Shown here in pieces: positions 38,297-48,573 of a DNA stretch of 64,000 nucleotides. Every line of letters begins with the position of its first letter. Within the stretch, counting starts at the first letter, position 1. The notes below the pieces were generated by a model. It was given only the letters and a program-made list of their open reading frames with translations. It was not told the origin of the DNA and did not search any database. The DNA lies in the NCBI RefSeq assembly GCF_000741775.1, contig NZ_JGZR01000006.1, positions 434,001-498,000 on the forward strand. Direction: 5' to 3'. The DNA is from Bifidobacterium subtile (lineage in GTDB: Bacteria; Actinomycetota; Actinomycetes; Actinomycetales; Bifidobacteriaceae). A program made the position numbers and the translations under genes.

Positions 38297-38605
38297 ATGT
38301 ACGCGATTGTGAAGGCCGGTGGCCATCAGGAAAAGGTCGAGGTCGGTGACGTCATCCTGGTCAACCGTCTCGATGCGAAGAAGGGCGATGCCGTGGAATT
38401 CCCGGTCGCGCTCGTCGTCGACGGTTCCCAGGTGACCCTCGGTGCCAAGGATCTGGCCAAGCTCAGCGTCAAGGCCGAGGTCGTTGACGATGAGGCCAAG
38501 GGGCCGAAGATCAACATTCAGAAGTTCAAGAACAAGACCGGTGTCGCCCGTCGCAAGGGTCACCGTCAGCCGCTTTCCGCCGTCAAGATCACGGCGATTG
38601 CCTGA
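38297..38605 (+). CDS. rplU: 50S ribosomal protein L21
   Basis: A 102-residue L21. It begins [18 protein letters not shown], the usual start of the family, and ends with KKKTGYRRR-like [20 protein letters not shown]21 binds 23S rRNA domain VI near L20 in the large subunit. AAGGAACGG precedes the ATG. It is the first gene of the rplU-rpmA pair, which usually precedes obg, as here. Confidence 0.97.
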   Translation: MYAIVKAGGHQEKVEVGDVILVNRLDAKKGDAVEFPVALVVDGSQVTLGAKDLAKLSVKAEVVDDEAKGPKINIQKFKNKTGVARRKGHRQPLSAVKITAIA

Positions 38606-38650
38606 TTTTCGGCAATCCGGCGACTTACAAGAAGCGAAAGGGAATAGATT

Positions 38651-38902
38651 ATGGCACATAAGAAGGGCGCATCCGCCTCACGCAACGGCCGCGATTCAGG
38701 GCCTCAATACCTTGGTGTGAAGAAGTTCGGCGGCGAGTCCGTCATCGCGGGCAACATCATCGTGCGCCAGCGCGGCTCCAAGTTCCATGCCGGCGAAAAC
38801 GTCGGCACCGGCAAGGACCACACGCTGTTCGCCCTGTCCGACGGCAACGTAAAGTTCGGCATCCGCCGCGACCGCAAAGTCGTAGACGTAGTATCCGAGT
38901 AA
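38651..38902 (+). CDS. rpmA: 50S ribosomal protein L27
   Basis: An 83-residue L27 starting [20 protein letters not shown], followed by [20 protein letters not shown] and [23 protein letters not shown] text. L27 reaches into the peptidyl-transferase centre with its N-terminus. No N-terminal cleavage sequence of the Firmicutes type is present. GAAGCGAAAGGG precedes the ATG. It is closed by two hairpins at 38933-38985. Confidence 0.97.
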   Translation: MAHKKGASASRNGRDSGPQYLGVKKFGGESVIAGNIIVRQRGSKFHAGENVGTGKDHTLFALSDGNVKFGIRRDRKVVDVVSE

Positions 38903-38932
38903 TTGCCAGCAGTCTGACTGTTTAGCACATAT

Positions 38933-38985
38933 GACGCCGTAAGGCGTCACAAGGAAAAGCCGTGCCTCGATGGCACGGCTTTTCC
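38933..38985 (+). terminator. Terminator of rplU-rpmA
   Basis: A small GACGCC/GGCGTC hairpin (38933-38948) is followed by a strong 14-bp stem GGAAAAGCCGTGCC (38953-38966) / GGCACGGCTTTTCC (38972-38985). The AAAA/TTTT near the stem base allows termination in both directions. Confidence 0.85.
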
Positions 38986-39030
38986 ATTATCCGCTCAACG
39001 AATGGTCTACCAAAACGACCATGCCTACGA

Positions 39031-39119
39031 GTGTGGGGCTTGGGATGACACTTCTCTGACTGTAAGCTTGGCCAAACGGCCTGGAGTGTGTCAGAGAAGT
39101 GTCATCCCAAGCCCCACAC
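39031..39119. repeat. Perfect 30-bp palindrome upstream of obg
   Basis: GTGTGGGGCTTGGGATGACA... (39031-39060) is exactly complementary to 39090-39119. The 29-base loop contains AAGCTTGGCC and a GGCC pair. It is 87 bases before the obg start. Not a typical terminator because it lacks a T tract and has a large loop. Confidence 0.85.
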
Positions 39120-39197
39120 GGACTGTAGCCCTCCCACGTTCAAGCTGCACGCGACCAAAGCTAGCCCAATCCAACCCGAATACAACGCACCAAGTAA

Positions 39198-40883
<1,686 letters not shown>

Positions 40884-40931
40884 GACGGCTGCGCGCATAT
40901 AGCTTGCGCAGGACGTCGTGCGTTGTATCCG

Positions 40932-40969
40932 CAGCCGCCGGCTGCAACCGGACTTGCAGCCGGCGGCTG
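40932..40969. terminator. Hairpin between obg and proB
   Basis: CAGCCGCCGGCTGCAA (40932-40947) and TTGCAGCCGGCGGCTG (40954-40969) form a perfect 16-bp stem with a 6-base loop. No T tract follows (GTTATGG), so it may be a terminator of obg or a stabilising hairpin in a shared transcript. Confidence 0.6.
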
Positions 40970-41018
40970 GTTATGGCTGGGCTTATAGCTGGGAAGCGAT
41001 GAAAGGGAGAGTGAGACG

Positions 41019-42152
41019 ATGAACACGTCGTCGCAGACGCAGGTGCGTCAGGCCATCGCACAGGCGCGTACCATCGTGGTCAAGGTCGGGTCGAGTTCGC
41101 TGACCGACGCCGCAGGCCAGCTCGACGTGAGCAGGCTGCAGGGGCTTGTGCAAGCCCTCGCCTGCACTGCGGCCATGGGCGCACGGCTGGTGCTGGTGTC
41201 CTCCGGCGCCATCGCCGCGGGCTTCGGCCTGCTGGGATTCTCCAAGCGTCCTACCGACGTCGCCACCCAGCAAGCCACCGCTTCGGTGGGGCAGGGATTG
41301 CTCATGGCCCATTACGAGGCGGCATTCGGCCGTTTCGGCATCCGCGTAGGCCAGATCCTCATCACCGCCGAGGACACGATACGCGCCGTGCAGTACCGCA
41401 ATGCGCAACGCACATTGAATCGGCTGCTCGAACTCGGCGTCGTGCCGATTGTCAACGAGAACGACGCTCTGGCCAGCAACGAAATCCGCTTCGGCGACAA
41501 CGACCGGCTTTCCGCGCTGGTCGCCAACATCGTGCGGGCGGATGCGCTGGTGCTGCTTACCGATGTGGACGCGCTGTATTCCGCGCCGCCTTCGCGCCCC
41601 GGTGCTCATCGCATCGCCTATGTGCCCAACGTCGTGAACGCGCTGGAAGATGTGCAGGTCACCAGCAGCGAGTCGGGAGTCGGCACCGGCGGCATGATCA
41701 CCAAGCTTGAGGCGGCTCGTGTCGCTGCGGTTTCCGGCATCCCCACCGTGCTCACCTGCGCGAGCAACGCCGGGCCAGCGCTGATGGGCGACGGCGTCGG
41801 GACGGCCTTCGCGCCGGTGAAGCACCGCGGGTCGTCGCGTCGGCTGTGGATCGGCTTTGCCGCCGAGCCGCGCGGCACGCTGGTCGTCGATGAAGGTGCC
41901 GCCAAGGCGGTACGCGCCGGGCGGGCCAGCCTGCTTTCGGCCGGCGTAGTTGAAGTGCGCGGCGAATTCTCGGCAAGCGACCCGGTTTGGATTGATAGCG
42001 AATCCGGTACGCATCTGGCCAAAGGGCTGTGCGGCTTCGATTCCGAGGAGATCCCGAACATGCTCGGGCGCAATACCGCGCAGCTGCGGCGCCTGTTCGG
42101 CCAGGAATACGCGCATCCCCTCGTTCACCGCGACAACCTCGTGCTGGTGTAG
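41019..42152 (+). CDS. proB: Glutamate 5-kinase
   Basis: A 377-residue enzyme that phosphorylates glutamate, the first step of proline synthesis. The amino-acid kinase domain has VVKVGSSSLTD (about residues 13-23), LVSSGAIAAGFGLLGF, NENDALASNEIRFGDNDRLS and LLTDVDALYSAPP, plus GTGGMITKLEAARVA. A C-terminal PUA domain (about 283-365; RGTLVVDEGAAKAV) is present, as in most proB proteins. proA is not in the window. GAAAGGGAGAG precedes ATG 41019. It follows obg as in other actinobacteria (obg-proB order). Confidence 0.96.
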   Translation: MNTSSQTQVRQAIAQARTIVVKVGSSSLTDAAGQLDVSRLQGLVQALACTAAMGARLVLVSSGAIAAGFGLLGFSKRPTDVATQQATASVGQGLLMAHYEAAFGRFGIRVGQILITAEDTIRAVQYRNAQRTLNRLLELGVVPIVNENDALASNEIRFGDNDRLSALVANIVRADALVLLTDVDALYSAPPSRPGAHRIAYVPNVVNALEDVQVTSSESGVGTGGMITKLEAARVAAVSGIPTVLTCASNAGPALMGDGVGTAFAPVKHRGSSRRLWIGFAAEPRGTLVVDEGAAKAVRAGRASLLSAGVVEVRGEFSASDPVWIDSESGTHLAKGLCGFDSEEIPNMLGRNTAQLRRLFGQEYAHPLVHRDNLVLV

Positions 42153-42176
42153 CAATGCCGTTGGCGTCGCCTTGTG

Positions 42177-42262
42177 ACCGCTAACTCAATGCTGGCGTAC
42201 GTTTTGTCACGTTTCCGGGCGGATTTGCGTTACATTTTGTACGCCAGCCTCGTGCTAGCGGT
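42177..42262. repeat. Nested palindrome, CCGCTA/GTAC family, copy 3
   Basis: ACCGCTA (42177-42183) pairs with TAGCGGT (42256-42262), and GCTGGCGTAC (42191-42200) pairs with GTACGCCAGC (42239-42248). Internal loops ACTCAAT and CTCGTGC separate them. It starts 25 bases after proB. Confidence 0.8.
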
Positions 42263-42382
42263 AAAAATGCGACACACAGCCACCCGAAAACGTGACACTG
42301 AGTTCTCGAAAGCAATGCACGTTAGGATTGCGATGCGCTCGCGGCAGGTGTGTTGTTCCGCGACTTCGCTACATTAGAAGCC

Positions 42383-43594
42383 ATGAGCATGGCAGACTGG
42401 CAACAACTAAGCACACGTATCGGCAATGTGGCACCGAGCGCCACCCTGGCGGTGGATTCCAAGGCCAAGGCGATGAAGGCCGCCGGGTTGGATGTCATCG
42501 GCTTCGGCGCCGGCGAGCCGAACTTCCCGACCCCCGACTACATCGTCGACGCCGCAGCCGGCGCCTGCCGCGACCCGCGCAATCATCGCTACACGCCGAC
42601 GGCCGGCCTGCCCGAGCTGCGCCAGGCCATAGCCGACAAGACCCTGCGCGATTCCGGCTACGCCGTCGACCCTGCGCAGGTCGTGGTCGCCAACGGCGGC
42701 AAGCAGGCCGTGTACGAGACGCTCCAGGTGCTGCTCGATGACGGCGATGAGGTCATCATCCCCGCGCCGTACTGGACGAGCTACCCCGAGGCGGTCAAAC
42801 TCGCCGGCGGCGTGCCGGTCGAGGTTTTCGCCGGGGCGGAACGCGGCTTCGAACCGGATCTTGACGCCATCGAGCAGGCCCGCACCTCCAAGACCAAGGC
42901 CATCGTAGTCAACACGCCGTCGAACCCCACCGGGGCGGTGTGGAGCAAAGACACCATCACCGCAATCGGCAAGTGGGCGCTCAAGCACCATATCTGGGTC
43001 ATTTCGGACGAGATCTACGAGCATCTGCATTATGACGACGCCAGCGTGTCGTACATCGGCGCGTGCGTTCCCGAGCTGCGCGACCAGCTGCTGGTGCTCA
43101 ACGGCGTGGCGAAGACCTACGCCATGACCGGCTGGCGCGTCGGCTGGATGGTCGCGCCTGCCCCCGTAGCCAAGGCGGTTTCGACCCTGCAGGGCCATCT
43201 GAGCTCGAACGTCTCGAACGTCTCGCAACGTGCGGCGCTGGCCGCCGTGGGCGGGCCGCTGGATGCAGTGGCGATGATGCGCGCCGCCTTCGATGTGCGC
43301 CGCAAAGCCATCGTCACGGCGTTGAACGCCGTTGACGGCATCGTCTGCCCGGTGCCTACCGGCGCCTTCTACGCCTTCGCCAACGTGCAGGCGCTGCTCG
43401 GTCGGCCTGTCGGCCCCGAAGGCACTGTGTGCAAGTCTTCATCCGAGTTTGCCGCCGCGTTGCTCGATCAGGCGCACGTCGCCGCCGTACCCGGCGAAGC
43501 CTTCGGCGCTCCGGGATATCTGCGCTTCTCGTATGCGCTGGCCGACGACCAGCTCGCGGAGGGGATGAGGCGGCTCGCCGCTTGGGTGGGGTGA
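42383..43594 (+). CDS. aspC: Pyridoxal-phosphate aminotransferase, class I (aspartate aminotransferase type)
   Basis: A 403-residue fold-I aminotransferase, subgroup I-beta/I-gamma like bacterial aspartate aminotransferase. Visible are [66 protein letters not shown] with the conserved asparagine, [15 protein letters not shown] (aspartate for the PLP pyridine N), and the PLP lysine in [18 protein letters not shown] (about residue 245). The C-terminal arginine is in [13 protein letters not shown]. Substrate range is likely aspartate or a related amino acid. ATG 42383 ([14 protein letters not shown]) is the start; ATG 42389 is also possible. Confidence 0.93.
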   Translation: MSMADWQQLSTRIGNVAPSATLAVDSKAKAMKAAGLDVIGFGAGEPNFPTPDYIVDAAAGACRDPRNHRYTPTAGLPELRQAIADKTLRDSGYAVDPAQVVVANGGKQAVYETLQVLLDDGDEVIIPAPYWTSYPEAVKLAGGVPVEVFAGAERGFEPDLDAIEQARTSKTKAIVVNTPSNPTGAVWSKDTITAIGKWALKHHIWVISDEIYEHLHYDDASVSYIGACVPELRDQLLVLNGVAKTYAMTGWRVGWMVAPAPVAKAVSTLQGHLSSNVSNVSQRAALAAVGGPLDAVAMMRAAFDVRRKAIVTALNAVDGIVCPVPTGAFYAFANVQALLGRPVGPEGTVCKSSSEFAAALLDQAHVAAVPGEAFGAPGYLRFSYALADDQLAEGMRRLAAWVG

Positions 43595-43749
43595 AACGGC
43601 ACTGCGGACCGGCTGCGTAACGGTTTGATCGGATTGTCTGCAACACGGCTCAGTACTCCATTGGACTAAATCGAGGGTGTTCGCTACTATGGCTACTTGG
43701 CGGTTTTGCCATGCGCTACGCATTGCGTACCGCAGAGGCATGTCACCAT

Positions 43750-43825
43750 AGGGAAGTGGCGCAATTGGTAGCGCAACGGTCTCCAAAACCGTAGGTTGTG
43801 GGTTCGAGTCCCGCCTTCCCTGCCA
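43750..43825 (+). tRNA. tRNA-Trp (anticodon CCA)
   Basis: Acceptor AGGGAAG pairs with CTTCCCT. The D arm is GCGC/GCGC, anticodon stem ACGGT/ACCGT surrounds CTCCAAA (anticodon CCA), and the T arm contains GGTTCGAGTC. CCA is encoded. It lies 36 bases before secE, the classical tRNA-Trp-secE-nusG arrangement, and probably shares its transcript. Confidence 0.96.
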
Positions 43826-43861
43826 CTACTCGAAGCAATATCAGCCAAGCGAAGGATGGAA

Positions 43862-44089
43862 ATGGCGAAGGCACGCGAAACGGAACAGGCTGTAAAGCCG
43901 AATGTTTTCATGCGCATCGGCTTGTTCATCAAGCAGATCATCGATGAGCTTCGCAAGGTCGTGAGTCCTACGAGCAAGGAGCTGTTCGCCTGGTCATTCG
44001 CCGTGTTCGTCTTCGTTCTGTTCCTGATGCTTATCGTTACCGGCATGGATCTGGGTCTGGGCAAGCTCACCCTGTGGATCTTTGGCTGA
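43862..44089 (+). CDS. secE: Preprotein translocase subunit SecE
   Basis: A 75-residue single-span SecE. It has the conserved amphipathic stretch IKQIIDELRKVVSPTSKEL (about residues 25-43), then the membrane helix FAWSFAVFVFVLFLMLIVTG. SecE clamps SecY in the SecYEG channel. ATG 43862 follows AAGGA at five-base spacing; an ATG six bases upstream would add two residues. nusG follows after 28 bases. Confidence 0.95.
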   Translation: MAKARETEQAVKPNVFMRIGLFIKQIIDELRKVVSPTSKELFAWSFAVFVFVLFLMLIVTGMDLGLGKLTLWIFG

Positions 44090-44117
44090 TCTCGAGCGAA
44101 TCTAAGGTGAATCACGC

Positions 44118-45044
44118 ATGAATGATGAATTGAACTTCGACAGCCTTGACGCGCTGCCCGACATTCCCGGAGACGACGCGCAGTCGGCTCCTGCCGCAGA
44201 GGCCGCGCAGCACGCGGAGCCTCAGGCTGCGGAGAATCCGGAAAACGCTGCGATCGTCCAAGACGATGCCGAGGCTGCCGCGGACGGCGTCGACGACACT
44301 GCCGATGCAACCGCTGTGCAGGATGCTGCCGGCTCTGCGGATGATGCCGCCCAGCCGGAGACTGTTGGGTCCGCTGATGCAGCAAATGGCACTGAGCAAT
44401 CCGGCGCTGGCGATGAGCAGCCCGACGATGCCGGCAGCAAGGCCGTCAAGGAATTCTCGAAGAGCCTGCGCACCCTCGATGGCAAGTGGTACGTGCTGCA
44501 TACCTACTCCGGCTATGAAAAGCGCGTGAAAACCAACGTCGAATCCCGCGTGCAGAGCTTCGGATTGGAAGACAAGATCTTCCAGATCGAAGTCCCTATG
44601 GAAGAGGTCGAGAAGCACACCGACAAGGGCAAGAAGGTCATCACGCGCGTGCGTGTGCCCGGCTATGTGCTCATCCGCATGTGGCCCGATGAGAACGCGC
44701 GCCGCATCGTGCGCGAGACCGAAGGCGTCACCGGCTTCGTCGGCCCGACCAAGGAGCCCGCGCCGCTCAGCCGCAAGGAAGTCGTGCGCATGATGGCTCC
44801 GATGATCGCCTCCGAGGCGCTCAAGGAGGCCGGCGACAAGCCTGCTGCGGCCAAGAAGCGCACGGTCGAGGTCTCCTACGTCATCGGCGACCAGGTCACC
44901 GTCATCGACGGGCCTTTCGCCACCATGGCGGCCGTCGTCTCCGACGTCGAGCCCACCACGCAGAAGCTTACGGTGCTCGTCTCCATCTTCGGCCGCGACA
45001 CGCCGGTGGAGCTCGGCTTCGAACAGGTCGAGAAGCTCGACTGA
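44118..45044 (+). CDS. nusG: Transcription termination/antitermination protein NusG with acidic N-terminal extension
   Basis: A 308-residue NusG. The first 110 residues are an A/D/E-rich, probably disordered extension. The NGN domain starts at [20 protein letters not shown] (about 123-142) and contains [11 protein letters not shown] and [20 protein letters not shown]. The KOW domain is at the C-terminus ([25 protein letters not shown]) and ends with [12 protein letters not shown]. NusG binds RNA polymerase and couples it to Rho or to ribosomes. Long acidic N-terminal extensions are common in actinobacterial NusG. GAATCTAAGGTGAATC precedes the ATG. Confidence 0.96.
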   Translation: MNDELNFDSLDALPDIPGDDAQSAPAAEAAQHAEPQAAENPENAAIVQDDAEAAADGVDDTADATAVQDAAGSADDAAQPETVGSADAANGTEQSGAGDEQPDDAGSKAVKEFSKSLRTLDGKWYVLHTYSGYEKRVKTNVESRVQSFGLEDKIFQIEVPMEEVEKHTDKGKKVITRVRVPGYVLIRMWPDENARRIVRETEGVTGFVGPTKEPAPLSRKEVVRMMAPMIASEALKEAGDKPAAAKKRTVEVSYVIGDQVTVIDGPFATMAAVVSDVEPTTQKLTVLVSIFGRDTPVELGFEQVEKLD

Positions 45045-45072
45045 GTTCACTTTCTGCCCTTTAGCTTCGTCA

Positions 45073-45179
45073 ACACGCCCGGATGAATCCGCACAAGTAA
45101 GGTAATGGCTTTTTGACGGTTGGAATTCCGTCAGTCTAAAAGGCTATCCCATACCCTGTGCGGATTTATCCGGGCGTGT
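45073..45179. repeat. Imperfect palindrome after nusG, with ACACGCCCGGAT ends
   Basis: ACACGCCCGGAT...ATCCGCACA (45073-45095) pairs with TGTGCGGAT...ATCCGGGCGTGT (45157-45179) with one wobble position. The apex is GACGG, TTGGAATTCC and GTC (45115-45132), a variant of the GGCGGAATTCCGCC palindrome. Ends match those of the palindrome at 47763-47872. Confidence 0.8.
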
Positions 45180-45573
45180 CGCATAGGTCAATGAAGATTT
45201 TTCGACGGCGTACGCCGAACACGCCAGATGCTCATGCAGCACGACGCCGATGTGCATCTTGTCGCAATGCGCATGCGTTTGCTTGCTGATGTTCATTCGC
45301 CATGATCGCCTCGTATCCGCACGTCGAAAATGACAGTCGGCGTAGACCGGGGCAATCGCATGCGAGAGCAACGTACATCGCACACAAAATCGCACATCGA
45401 ACAGTGTTCGACTGAGCGTTTGCCGCCACGCAGTAGGCGTCGAAGCGATGCCAAGGCGCTCGAAAAGCGCCGTATGGGAGCATACGATGATGTTTCGGCA
45501 GCGCAACCAGTGACAACGAATGTCTGATTGTGATCTGCCGGATTATTGCTCAAGGAAGAAAAGAGGCAGTGGC
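45180..45573. other. Upstream region of the symporter gene, no gene identified
   Basis: About 390 bases. Two small hairpins lie near 45456-45472 (GGCGC/GCGCC) and 45472-45487 (CGTATG/CATACG), which could be a leader or operator. Short frames on both strands lack ribosome sites and homology that I recognise. Confidence 0.4.
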
Positions 45574-47316
45574 ATGGTAGAACTTGCTGCTGGAGATTCG
45601 GCGATACGGTTGTCGCTGAGTTGGGTCGACTGGCTGATTCTCGTCATTTATTTCGCCATGATTGTATGGATTGGGTACTCGATCCACCGGCAGCAGAAAT
45701 CCAGTGAGGATTTCCTGCTCGCCGGCCGTTCGATGCCTGCCTGGATCGCCGGCCTGGCGTTCTGCGCGGCCAATCTCGGCGCCACTGAGATTCTGGGCAT
45801 GGCCGCGAACGGCGCGCAGATCGGCATGCCGACCATTCATTACTACCTGATCGGCGCAGTGCCCGGCATGGTGTTCCTCGGCATTTTCATGATGCCGTTC
45901 TACTACGGCTCCGGCGTGCGCTCCGTACCCGAGTTCATGAACCAGCGCTTCGGCAAAGGCTCGCATCTCATCGTCTCGCTGTGCTTCGCCGTCTCCACGA
46001 TTCTGCAGTCCGGCATCAACCTGTACGCCATGGCCCTGATCCTGCAGGCCATGCTGGGCTGGAGCCAGTGGACCGCCATCATCGTGTCCGCCGTGTTCGT
46101 GCTCAGCTACATCACGCTGGGCGGGCTGACCTCAGCGATCTACAACGAGGTCATGCAGTTCTTCGTCATCGTCGCGGCGCTGATTCCCGTCACCGTCATC
46201 GGCCTGCACCGCGTCGGCGGCTGGTCGGGCCTGCAGACCAAGCTCGGCGGCTCCGGCGGCCTGATGCATGCATGGGTCGGCACCGGCATCGGCAATGTCA
46301 CCAACCCCGTGGGCGGCGACTGGTTCTCCATCATCATGGGCCTGGGCTTCGTGCTCGGCTTCGGCTACTGGACCACGAACTTCACCGAAGTGCAGCGCGC
46401 CTTCGCCGCGAAGAGCATGACCGCCTCGCGCATGACGCCGATCGTGGGCGCCATCCCGAAGATGTTCATCTGGATGATCATCGTCATCCCCGGGCTCATC
46501 GCCGCAGCCACCGTCGGCAACCTGTTCGCCGGCCTCCATCCCGTGCTGCAATACAATGAGGCCATACCGTACCTGTTCAAGCAGTACCTGCCCAGCGGCG
46601 TGCTCGGCATCGCCGTCACCGGCATGATGGCGTCGTTCATGGCTGGCATGGCCGCGAATATCTCGTCCTTCAACACCGTGTTCACCTACGATCTGTGGCT
46701 GAATTACGTCAAGCCGGGCCAGAAGGACAAGTACTACCCCAACACGGGCCGCATCATCACCGTCATCGGCGTGTTCGTCTCCGTGTTCACCGCGTGGATA
46801 GCCAGCCAGTTCGGCAACATCATGACGTACCTGCAGACCCTGTTCAGCTTCTTCAACGCCCCGCTGTTCGCCGTGTTCATCCTCGGCCTGGTGTGGAAGC
46901 GCGTCTCCAACAAGGCCGGCACCATCGGCTACGTCTGCGGCATCATCGCCCCGCTGATCACGTATATTCTCTATCTGCGCTCTGTGGCCGCAGGCAATCC
47001 GATCTTCGGCTCTCCCACCGCCGAGACCTGGTATGGCGCGATCTTCTCCTGCCTGGCTACATGGATCGTGGCTGCGGCCATCACGCCGTTCACCAAAGCC
47101 AAATCGGATAAGGAGCTCGAAGGCCTCACCTTCGCCAGCGGCGGCTTGAAGTACTTCCGGGCGGCCAAGGCCGAGGAGCTCGAAGACGCCAAGCGCGCGG
47201 CGAAGGCGGCCGGAAAAGACGTATCCACCGTGAAGGTCCCGTGGTACAAGAAGCCGGCGGTGCTCGGCGGCGTGATATTCGCCCTCGGCCTCGCGTTCTA
47301 CATCCCGTTCTTCTAG
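45574..47316 (+). CDS. Sodium:solute symporter family (SSS) transporter
   Basis: A 580-residue SSS/SGLT-like carrier with about 14 helices. It starts with WVDWLILVIYFAMIVWIGY, has SSEDFLLAGRSMPAWIAGLA, AANLGATEILGMAANGAQIG, YYGSGVRSVPEFMNQRFG, LGGLTSAIYNEVMQFFVIVA and GYWTTNFTEVQRAFAAKS, and ITGMMASFMAGMAANISSFN-type text in the sodium-site helix. The last helix (VLGGVIFALGLAFYIPFF) follows a charged segment of about 60 residues. Substrates in this family include sugars, sialic acid, proline and others; none can be assigned. ATG 45574 is chosen, with AGAGGCAGT upstream; the frame opens further at 45520. A small membrane protein follows after 49 bases. Confidence 0.93.
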   Translation: MVELAAGDSAIRLSLSWVDWLILVIYFAMIVWIGYSIHRQQKSSEDFLLAGRSMPAWIAGLAFCAANLGATEILGMAANGAQIGMPTIHYYLIGAVPGMVFLGIFMMPFYYGSGVRSVPEFMNQRFGKGSHLIVSLCFAVSTILQSGINLYAMALILQAMLGWSQWTAIIVSAVFVLSYITLGGLTSAIYNEVMQFFVIVAALIPVTVIGLHRVGGWSGLQTKLGGSGGLMHAWVGTGIGNVTNPVGGDWFSIIMGLGFVLGFGYWTTNFTEVQRAFAAKSMTASRMTPIVGAIPKMFIWMIIVIPGLIAAATVGNLFAGLHPVLQYNEAIPYLFKQYLPSGVLGIAVTGMMASFMAGMAANISSFNTVFTYDLWLNYVKPGQKDKYYPNTGRIITVIGVFVSVFTAWIASQFGNIMTYLQTLFSFFNAPLFAVFILGLVWKRVSNKAGTIGYVCGIIAPLITYILYLRSVAAGNPIFGSPTAETWYGAIFSCLATWIVAAAITPFTKAKSDKELEGLTFASGGLKYFRAAKAEELEDAKRAAKAAGKDVSTVKVPWYKKPAVLGGVIFALGLAFYIPFF

Positions 47317-47365
47317 AACATGAGTCCGTACAGGCACGCGAAGCAATAGTTAAGGAGCGTATGCA

Positions 47366-47725
47366 ATGACTGATGAAGTCCAATCCCAATCCCAATCCCA
47401 AAAAGGCGAGGAGCTGCTGACCAAGGCCCAGCAGGACCAAGCCGTCAAATCCGCCCGCAGCAACGACCTGCGACGGCTGATCGGCATATTGTTCACGGTT
47501 TACGGCGTGATCGTCACGACGGTCGGCATTATCCAGCCCGGCGCCGACGTGGCGAAAACCGGCGGCATTCCGATCAACTTGTGGACCGGCATCGGCATGC
47601 TGATCGTGGGTATCGGCTTCCTGCTATGGAACCGTCTGCGCCCGCTGCCGGCCGAGGACATCATCGCCTCCGCCGAAGCCTCCGCCCGCAAGGCGGCCGT
47701 CGAGCATGAAGGCACGCCGCAGTAG
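47366..47725 (+). CDS. Small two-helix membrane protein, likely symporter partner
   Basis: A 119-residue protein: a Q/S/K-rich N-terminus of about 35 residues, membrane helix 1 (IGILFTVYGVIVTTVGIIQP, about 40-59), a short loop, membrane helix 2 (LWTGIGMLIVGIGFLLWNRL, about 72-91) and an A/E-rich cytosolic tail. TAAGGAGCG provides a good ribosome site for ATG 47366. The position directly behind an SSS carrier resembles the small accessory proteins known beside other sodium:solute symporters (YjcH-ActP, YhdT-PanF), though no sequence similarity is claimed. Function otherwise unknown. Confidence 0.75.
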   Translation: MTDEVQSQSQSQKGEELLTKAQQDQAVKSARSNDLRRLIGILFTVYGVIVTTVGIIQPGADVAKTGGIPINLWTGIGMLIVGIGFLLWNRLRPLPAEDIIASAEASARKAAVEHEGTPQ

Positions 47726-47762
47726 TCGGGATGTTTGATTCGACGAGGCGGTCTGACGCGCA

Positions 47763-47872
47763 GACACGCCCGGATTCGGATACACAAGTCATGGGTTAGC
47801 TTTTTTAACTGGCGGAATTCCAACAGCCAAAAAAGCTAACCCATGACTTGTGTATCCGAATCCGGGCGTGTC
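47763..47872. repeat. Perfect 44-bp palindrome between the symporter unit and rplK
   Basis: 47763-47806 (GACACGCCCGGATTCGG...) is exactly complementary to 47829-47872. The 22-base loop contains GGCGGAATTCC (47811-47821). The stem includes ATACACAAGTC, shared with the palindrome at 2333-2414, and its ends match the one at 45073-45179. TTTTTT and AAAAAA border the loop. The rest of the gap to rplK (47873-48128) shows no gene. Confidence 0.9.
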
Positions 47873-48128
47873 GCATGAGGGTGTACGACGCCTCAGGACG
47901 TCCCTCCCTTGTCTCGCCGATGCAGCATAATAGGAAGGCTTGTGTCCGGCGGGGGAACCTGCTGGCGCAAACAAGCATATGACAAGTTGCGGGAGGGAAC
48001 CGCGCGAGTCGGATGGCCTGTGCTGACGCTGGGCGCGCTTCGGTGCGCGAATGGCGGCACGACAACAGCCTGACGGCGTGCGAGCGGCGACCGCATGTAC
48101 CGCTTCATAGAAAGAAGAACCACATACC

Positions 48129-48560
48129 ATGGCTCCTAAAAAGAAAGTCTCGGCGCTGATCAAGCTGCAGATCGAGGCAGGCAAGGCCAATCCGGCCCCG
48201 CCGCTCGGCCCGGCTCTGGGCTCGCACGGCGTGAACATCATGGACTTCTGCAAGGCGTACAACGCCGCCACGCAGGACAAGATGGGCCAGGTCGTCCCGG
48301 TCGAGATCACCGTATTCGAGGATCGCTCCTTCACCTTCGTGCTCAAGACCCCGCCGGCCGCAGCTCTGCTGCTCAAGGCCGCAGGCATCCCGAAGGGCAC
48401 CGAGAATCCGCTGACGCACAAGGTCGGTTCGGTCACTAAGGATCAGGTTCGCGAGATCGCTGAGACCAAGATGGCTGATCTTTCCGCTCGTGACGTTGAA
48501 GCCGGCATGAAGATCATCGCGGGCACCGCCCGTTCGATGGGCATCACGGTTTCTGACTGA
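48129..48560 (+). CDS. rplK: 50S ribosomal protein L11
   Basis: A 143-residue L11. Features are [20 protein letters not shown] at the start, [40 protein letters not shown] and a C-terminal rRNA-binding domain ending [14 protein letters not shown]11 forms the GTPase-associated centre with 23S rRNA and is required for RelA activation in many bacteria. GAAAGAAGAACC precedes the ATG. rplA follows after 13 bases; the pair is the standard rplKA operon. Confidence 0.97.
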   Translation: MAPKKKVSALIKLQIEAGKANPAPPLGPALGSHGVNIMDFCKAYNAATQDKMGQVVPVEITVFEDRSFTFVLKTPPAAALLLKAAGIPKGTENPLTHKVGSVTKDQVREIAETKMADLSARDVEAGMKIIAGTARSMGITVSD

Positions 48561-48573
48561 GAGGAGAGGACTG

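Noticed and set aside
44112..45050. 312-codon minus-strand frame
   Set aside because: Antisense to nusG with shadow composition.
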